A model generated the notes under the pieces. The model was not told the DNA's origin, made no database searches, and saw only the letters and a list, made by a program, of their open reading frames with translations. A DNA stretch of 46,116 nt. Origin: Alphaproteobacteria bacterium. GTDB lineage: Bacteria; Pseudomonadota; Alphaproteobacteria; Rhizobiales; Beijerinckiaceae. Below, in pieces: positions 42,563-46,116 of this stretch. Position 1 is the first letter of the stretch. Every line of letters starts with the position of its first letter. The position numbers and the translations under genes are program-made. Location: positions 1 through 46,116 of the forward strand of contig VGEB01000012.1 of assembly GCA_016869435.1 (NCBI GenBank). Reading direction: 5' to 3'.

Positions 42563-43515
42563 CAGAGGCTCCGGGTCACAAAAACAAGCAGCGTCGCGAG
42601 GAGGCCGAGCATCAGCCCCGCGCCGAGAAAGTCCGGAACGCGGAAGACGCGCATCTTCGCCGTCGATGTCTCAAACAACGCGAGCAGGAAGCCGCCGATC
42701 GCGAGCTTCAACAGATAGGCGCCGAGACCGATGGCCATCGCCTCCAGGCGCGCATCATGTCTTGCGAGTCCGACCGGGAAAAAGACGCAGGCGATGAGAG
42801 AGACGTAAAGCAGCAGCTTGAGCGCCGAAGCGAGCTCGATGAGCGCGAGATAGCGCCCTGAATATTCAAGCACCATCGCTTCATGCACCATCGTCAGTTC
42901 GAGATGCGTCGCCGGATTGTCGACGGGGACGCGTCCATTCTCGGCGATGGCGACGATGAGCAGGCCGACAAGCGCCATGCCGACCGAGGCGCGCAATTCC
43001 AAATTCCCGGCCATATAGGCCGCGATTTCGGAAAGCTGGGTGGTTCCGGCGACGAAGGAGACGGTGAAAACGATCATGATGGTCGCCGGCTCCGCCAGCG
43101 AGCCGAACATCGCCTCGCGACTTGAACCAATGCCGCCGAAGCTCGTTCCAATGTCCATGCCGGCAAGGGCGAGGAAAAAGCGCGCGCTGCCAAGTAGCGC
43201 GATGATGGCGATGAGATCGGCCGACCAGCTGAACATCAGGCCCGTGGCGAATGTTGGCACCAGCGACGCCGCAACCCAGGTCATGGCGAAAATCAGATAA
43301 GGGGCCGAACGATACAGCCAGGACGCGTTGTCGGCGAGGACGACCTCCTTACGCAACAATCGAATGAGGTCGCGCCAGGGTTGGATGATCGGCGGTCCCT
43401 TGCGGCGCAGGAGACGGGCTTTCAGTTTTCGAATAAGGCCGATGAGCAGCGGCGAGAGCGCGAGCGCCAAAAGCATTTGGGCGCCCTGCGCGACAAGGTC
43501 GAAGAGAAATGTCAT
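42562..43515 (-). CDS. hyfC: Hydrogenase-4-like membrane subunit HyfC (NuoH type)
   Basis: A 317-residue NuoH/HycD-type inner-membrane subunit. The family region KGPPIIQPWRDLIRLLRKE follows the first helix, and the acidic loop VPVDNPATHLELTMVHEAM, EYSGRYLALIE is conserved. In complex I this subunit contacts the quinone tunnel and the hydrophilic arm, and in Ech/Hyf it joins the hydrogenase module to the antiporters. The ATG overlaps the hyfB stop by 4 bp. Confidence 0.92.
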   Translation of the reverse strand: MTFLFDLVAQGAQMLLALALSPLLIGLIRKLKARLLRRKGPPIIQPWRDLIRLLRKEVVLADNASWLYRSAPYLIFAMTWVAASLVPTFATGLMFSWSADLIAIIALLGSARFFLALAGMDIGTSFGGIGSSREAMFGSLAEPATIMIVFTVSFVAGTTQLSEIAAYMAGNLELRASVGMALVGLLIVAIAENGRVPVDNPATHLELTMVHEAMVLEYSGRYLALIELASALKLLLYVSLIACVFFPVGLARHDARLEAMAIGLGAYLLKLAIGGFLLALFETSTAKMRVFRVPDFLGAGLMLGLLATLLVFVTRSL

Positions 43516-45509
43516 ATCGCCACCAGAACCAGCAGGAAGACGAGGGCGGCAAAAACGAGCGCGAGATATTCTTGAATCGTCAGAAGACTGAGGATATTCA
43601 GACTTGAGGCGCAGGTCTCAACCGCCCGCGTCAGCGGCGCATAGAGATAGTCGAAGATGCGATCCTTGATCTCGACGTTCAGGCGCGCCGCCCGGATGTC
43701 GCCCGGCGCCGGCATGTCGAGTCGCTCCTTCACCGAAAAGGCGATGACGCCGAGCGTGCGCCGGATCGGCTGCGCGAAGCTGCTGCCCGTATATTGGGTC
43801 GTGGGGCTCGTTTCGATGTAACCGCAGTCCCACGCGGGCGCGCGCCGCGACCGCGTCGAGCCGAATTTGTGGATCACCCATCGCGCCGAATATGCCGAGA
43901 AGAGAATGAAGATGAAGACCAGAAGCCCATTATAGGAGCTGCGGCTTTCGGCGACCGGCGCGATCGATAGCCACGAGAGTTCGGCCTGAGTCGGCATGCG
44001 GCCCCCGACAAAGTCCCTTGCCGCCGGCGAAATCGTGTCGATGACGAGGCTGGGCAACAGGCCGGCGAGAAGGCAGAGCGTCAGCAAAGCCGCCATCGCT
44101 CCGATGGACCAACGATCGGGATCCTTTGCGGTCCGCGCGGAGTCGCTGCGCGGCCGTCCGAGGAACGCGACGCCATAGGCGCGGATGTAACAGCCGGCGC
44201 CGAGCGCCGCGCTCAGCGCCAGCGCGACGCCGACGGCGGGAACGAGAAGCTTCACCGTCCATTGCGGCAGCGACGGGCTGAGCAGGATGGCCTGGAACAC
44301 CATCCATTCCGAGACGAAGCCGTTCAGCGGCGGCAGGGCGGAGATGGCGACGCAACCGCCGAGAAACAGAAAGGCGGTTTTCGGCATGGAATGAATAAGT
44401 CCGCCGAGCCGCTCGATGTTTCTTTCGCCGCTTCCGCCCAGTACGGCGCCGGCGCCAAAGAACAGCAGGCTCTTGAACAGCGAGTGATTGAACACGTGAA
44501 ACAGCGCCGCAGTGAAGGCGAGCGCGGCCGGCAGCGCCAGACCATTGGCCTTGAAGGCCAAAGCAAGTCCAAGCGCGATAAAGATGACTCCGATATTTTC
44601 GATCGTGCTGTAGGCGAGAAGCTTTTTCAGATCGCTTTGGATCGTGGCGAAGAGCACGCCGATCAGCGCGCTCGCCGCGCCAAACGTCAGCGGTTCGATC
44701 GACCACCAGAACGCGGGCGGCCCCAGCAGATCGAAGACGACGCGAATGAATCCGTAAATCGCGACCTTGGTCATGACGCCGCTCATCAGCGCCGAGACGT
44801 GGCTGGGCGCCGCTGGATGTGCGAGCGGAAGCCAGATGTGGAGCGGCGCGAGTCCGGCTTTGGAGCCCATGCCGACGAGCGCCAGCGCCAGAACGAGGCC
44901 GGTTTTCCAGCCCTCTTTCGTCGATTCGCGAATCGAGGCGAAGTCATAGGCGCCTTCGATCCCGCCCAGAACGCCGAACGCCATCAGCAGCGCGAAGCCG
45001 CCGAAACTTGCCATCAACAGATAGACGAACCCCGCGCGCCTGTTTTCCGCGTCATGGTGATGCGTCAGCACCAGCGCCCATGACGCGAGCGACATGAACT
45101 CCCAGGCGACGAGAAAACTGAAGGCGTCGTCGGCGAGCACGACCATGTTCATCCCAGCGAGAAACGCCGGGTAGAACGGCAGCACGCGCATCGGCTCCTT
45201 TTCATGCGCGCCATAACCGATGGCGTAAGCGCTCGCGGCGGCGCCGCCTAGATTGACGACGGCGAGAAAAAACGCGCTCAGGACATCGATCCTGAAATGC
45301 ATGCCGAGCCACGGAAGCCCGAAGGGGAGGGTGGTCGACAGCACATTGGCGCCTCTCGGCATGGCCGCCGCCAAGAAGAGGATGCTGCACAGAGCAATGC
45401 AGAGACGGTAGACATTGCGGCTGATGTCTGGGTTCCGCCTGTCGACGATGGCGTAGACGCCGACGGCGAGCAACGCGCTGATGCAGGTCAACGCCAGGTA
45501 GAGCGGCAT
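43512..45509 (-). CDS. hyfB: Hydrogenase-4-like membrane subunit HyfB (NuoL type)
   Basis: A 665-residue proton-channel subunit of the NuoL/HyfB family, with about sixteen helices. Seen are LVAWEFMSLASWALVLTHH (helix-5 Glu) and GMGSKAGLAPLHIWLPLAH (helix-7 Lys), then HVSALMSGVMTKVAIYG. The C-terminal part contains a soluble loop RSRRAPAWDCGYIETSPTTQ, common in HyfB. The ATG at 45509 has GGAAGG 8 nt upstream and is preferred to the GTG three codons before. It lies 62 bp after the SulP gene on the same strand, so both likely share one transcript. Confidence 0.92.
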   Translation of the reverse strand: MPLYLALTCISALLAVGVYAIVDRRNPDISRNVYRLCIALCSILFLAAAMPRGANVLSTTLPFGLPWLGMHFRIDVLSAFFLAVVNLGGAAASAYAIGYGAHEKEPMRVLPFYPAFLAGMNMVVLADDAFSFLVAWEFMSLASWALVLTHHHDAENRRAGFVYLLMASFGGFALLMAFGVLGGIEGAYDFASIRESTKEGWKTGLVLALALVGMGSKAGLAPLHIWLPLAHPAAPSHVSALMSGVMTKVAIYGFIRVVFDLLGPPAFWWSIEPLTFGAASALIGVLFATIQSDLKKLLAYSTIENIGVIFIALGLALAFKANGLALPAALAFTAALFHVFNHSLFKSLLFFGAGAVLGGSGERNIERLGGLIHSMPKTAFLFLGGCVAISALPPLNGFVSEWMVFQAILLSPSLPQWTVKLLVPAVGVALALSAALGAGCYIRAYGVAFLGRPRSDSARTAKDPDRWSIGAMAALLTLCLLAGLLPSLVIDTISPAARDFVGGRMPTQAELSWLSIAPVAESRSSYNGLLVFIFILFSAYSARWVIHKFGSTRSRRAPAWDCGYIETSPTTQYTGSSFAQPIRRTLGVIAFSVKERLDMPAPGDIRAARLNVEIKDRIFDYLYAPLTRAVETCASSLNILSLLTIQEYLALVFAALVFLLVLVAI

Positions 45510-45571
45510 GCTTGTCACCTTCCGGTCGACGTGGTCCGCGTCGGTCGCGTTTCGCGCACGAACCTTGCGAA

Positions 45572-46114
45572 TCAGGCGCTGCGCTTGCGCGGCGCGAGAG
45601 GATGCTTGGATGTCGCAACGTGCTCATCGAGCCCGCTGATCTCGGCGCGCCCGCCGTTTGATTCATAGTCCTCGCAGAAGTGGTGCAGGTTCTCCATCAC
45701 CGTATGATCGACGCACCAAGACTCTGAGAGATCGATGATAATGGTCTTTCGCTTTGGGAGTTTGCCGAGGTCGCTCCTGAGCGCGAGATAATTGGCGAAA
45801 AAGGCGGCGCCGCCGATCTTGACCTCATAGACGCCGGGCGCGCTCTCGACGACGTTGCGGCGCAGCTTGAAGACCTGCTTCCAATTGACGCTGCGCCATA
45901 TGTGGAACAGGAACTCGGCGACGATGCCGATCGCGACGCCGATCAAGAGATCGGTCGCCAGCACGCCAATGATGGTGATCACAAAAACAGCGAGCTGGTC
46001 CCAGCCGATCGCCAGCGTCTTCTTGAACTCGAGCGGAGATGCGAGACGGTAGCCGGTGAATACCAGCAGCGCCGCGAGCGAGGCGAGCGGAATCTCGTGA
46101 ATGACCCTTGGGAA
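45572..46114 (-). CDS. SulP-family anion transporter with STAS domain, 5'-truncated
   Basis: The C-terminal about 180 residues of a SulP transporter; the start lies beyond the right edge. The last transmembrane helices appear as IPLASLAALLVFTGYRL and AVFVITIIGVLATDLLIGVAIG. A STAS domain follows (VYEVKIGGAAFFANYLAL, TIIIDLSESWCVDHTVMENL, HFCEDYESNGGRAEISG). SulP proteins carry sulfate, bicarbonate or other anions. The STAS tail regulates or assembles them. The substrate cannot be read here. It is the gene before hyfB, separated by 62 bp. Confidence 0.87.
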   Translation of the reverse strand, partial: FPRVIHEIPLASLAALLVFTGYRLASPLEFKKTLAIGWDQLAVFVITIIGVLATDLLIGVAIGIVAEFLFHIWRSVNWKQVFKLRRNVVESAPGVYEVKIGGAAFFANYLALRSDLGKLPKRKTIIIDLSESWCVDHTVMENLHHFCEDYESNGGRAEISGLDEHVATSKHPLAPRKRSA

Positions 46115-46116
46115 AA

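Noticed and set aside
38396..45509. A true hydrogenase-4/formate hydrogenlyase
   Set aside because: The large subunit lacks both nickel-binding cysteine motifs and no ferredoxin, formate dehydrogenase or maturation genes are present in the window.

Overview
The window is GC-rich, densely coded DNA of an alphaproteobacterium, most likely of the order Hyphomicrobiales (Rhizobiales). The evidence is the gene content: an HpnN hopanoid transporter, a fused indolepyruvate oxidoreductase, and a cobK-cobQ-cobD-bluB block for cobalamin. Palindromic repeats of a kind common in that order are also present. A methanotroph-type relative (Methylocystaceae/Beijerinckiaceae) is plausible, but no diagnostic gene is present, so genus is not claimed. 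I recognised no rRNA, tRNA, CRISPR array, prophage or insertion sequence.

Layout. 1-1.7 kb: the end of a PepSY membrane protein, a CopC-like periplasmic protein that has lost its DGH histidine, and a divergent cold-shock protein. 1.7-5.3 kb: a FadD acyl-CoA ligase and a DUF1007/NicO pair for Ni/Co handling. 5.5-13.1 kb: fused IorAB-type oxidoreductase, then the translationally coupled cobK-cobQ-cobD-bluB genes. 13.2-13.6 kb: a small unknown gene ending in a palindromic repeat. 13.6-22.7 kb: a four-gene RND efflux operon (outer-membrane factor, adaptor, two MdtB/MdtC-like pumps) with a conspicuous hairpin leader. 23-26.2 kb: a DUF2147 protein and HpnN. 26.3-29.1 kb: a DUF1624 acyltransferase, CcdA and a Bax-inhibitor-1 protein. 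29.6-32.9 kb: an unrecognised exported protein with a predicted N-terminal histidine, a lytic transglycosylase, and an unrecognised repeat-bearing membrane protein. 33-36.3 kb: tryptophanase, a zinc-ribbon protein, a methyltransferase and two very small genes. 36.4-38.2 kb: an OprP-type porin. 38.4-46.1 kb (minus strand): a SulP anion transporter followed by hyfB-C-E-F-G-I-like genes.

The last block is the best candidate for an undescribed system. It encodes a complex-I/hydrogenase-4-like membrane complex whose large subunit lacks the nickel-binding cysteine motifs and which has no ferredoxin subunit. It sits directly behind a SulP-STAS anion transporter. This is not a working [NiFe] hydrogenase on sequence grounds. 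I infer, without proof, a redox-linked or ion-gradient-linked module connected to anion (possibly bicarbonate) transport.

Other points of interest are a palindromic repeat apparently read in frame at the start of cobK, alternative hairpins before tryptophanase, an 11-bp inverted repeat in the RND leader, and three exported proteins predicted to mature with an N-terminal histidine.
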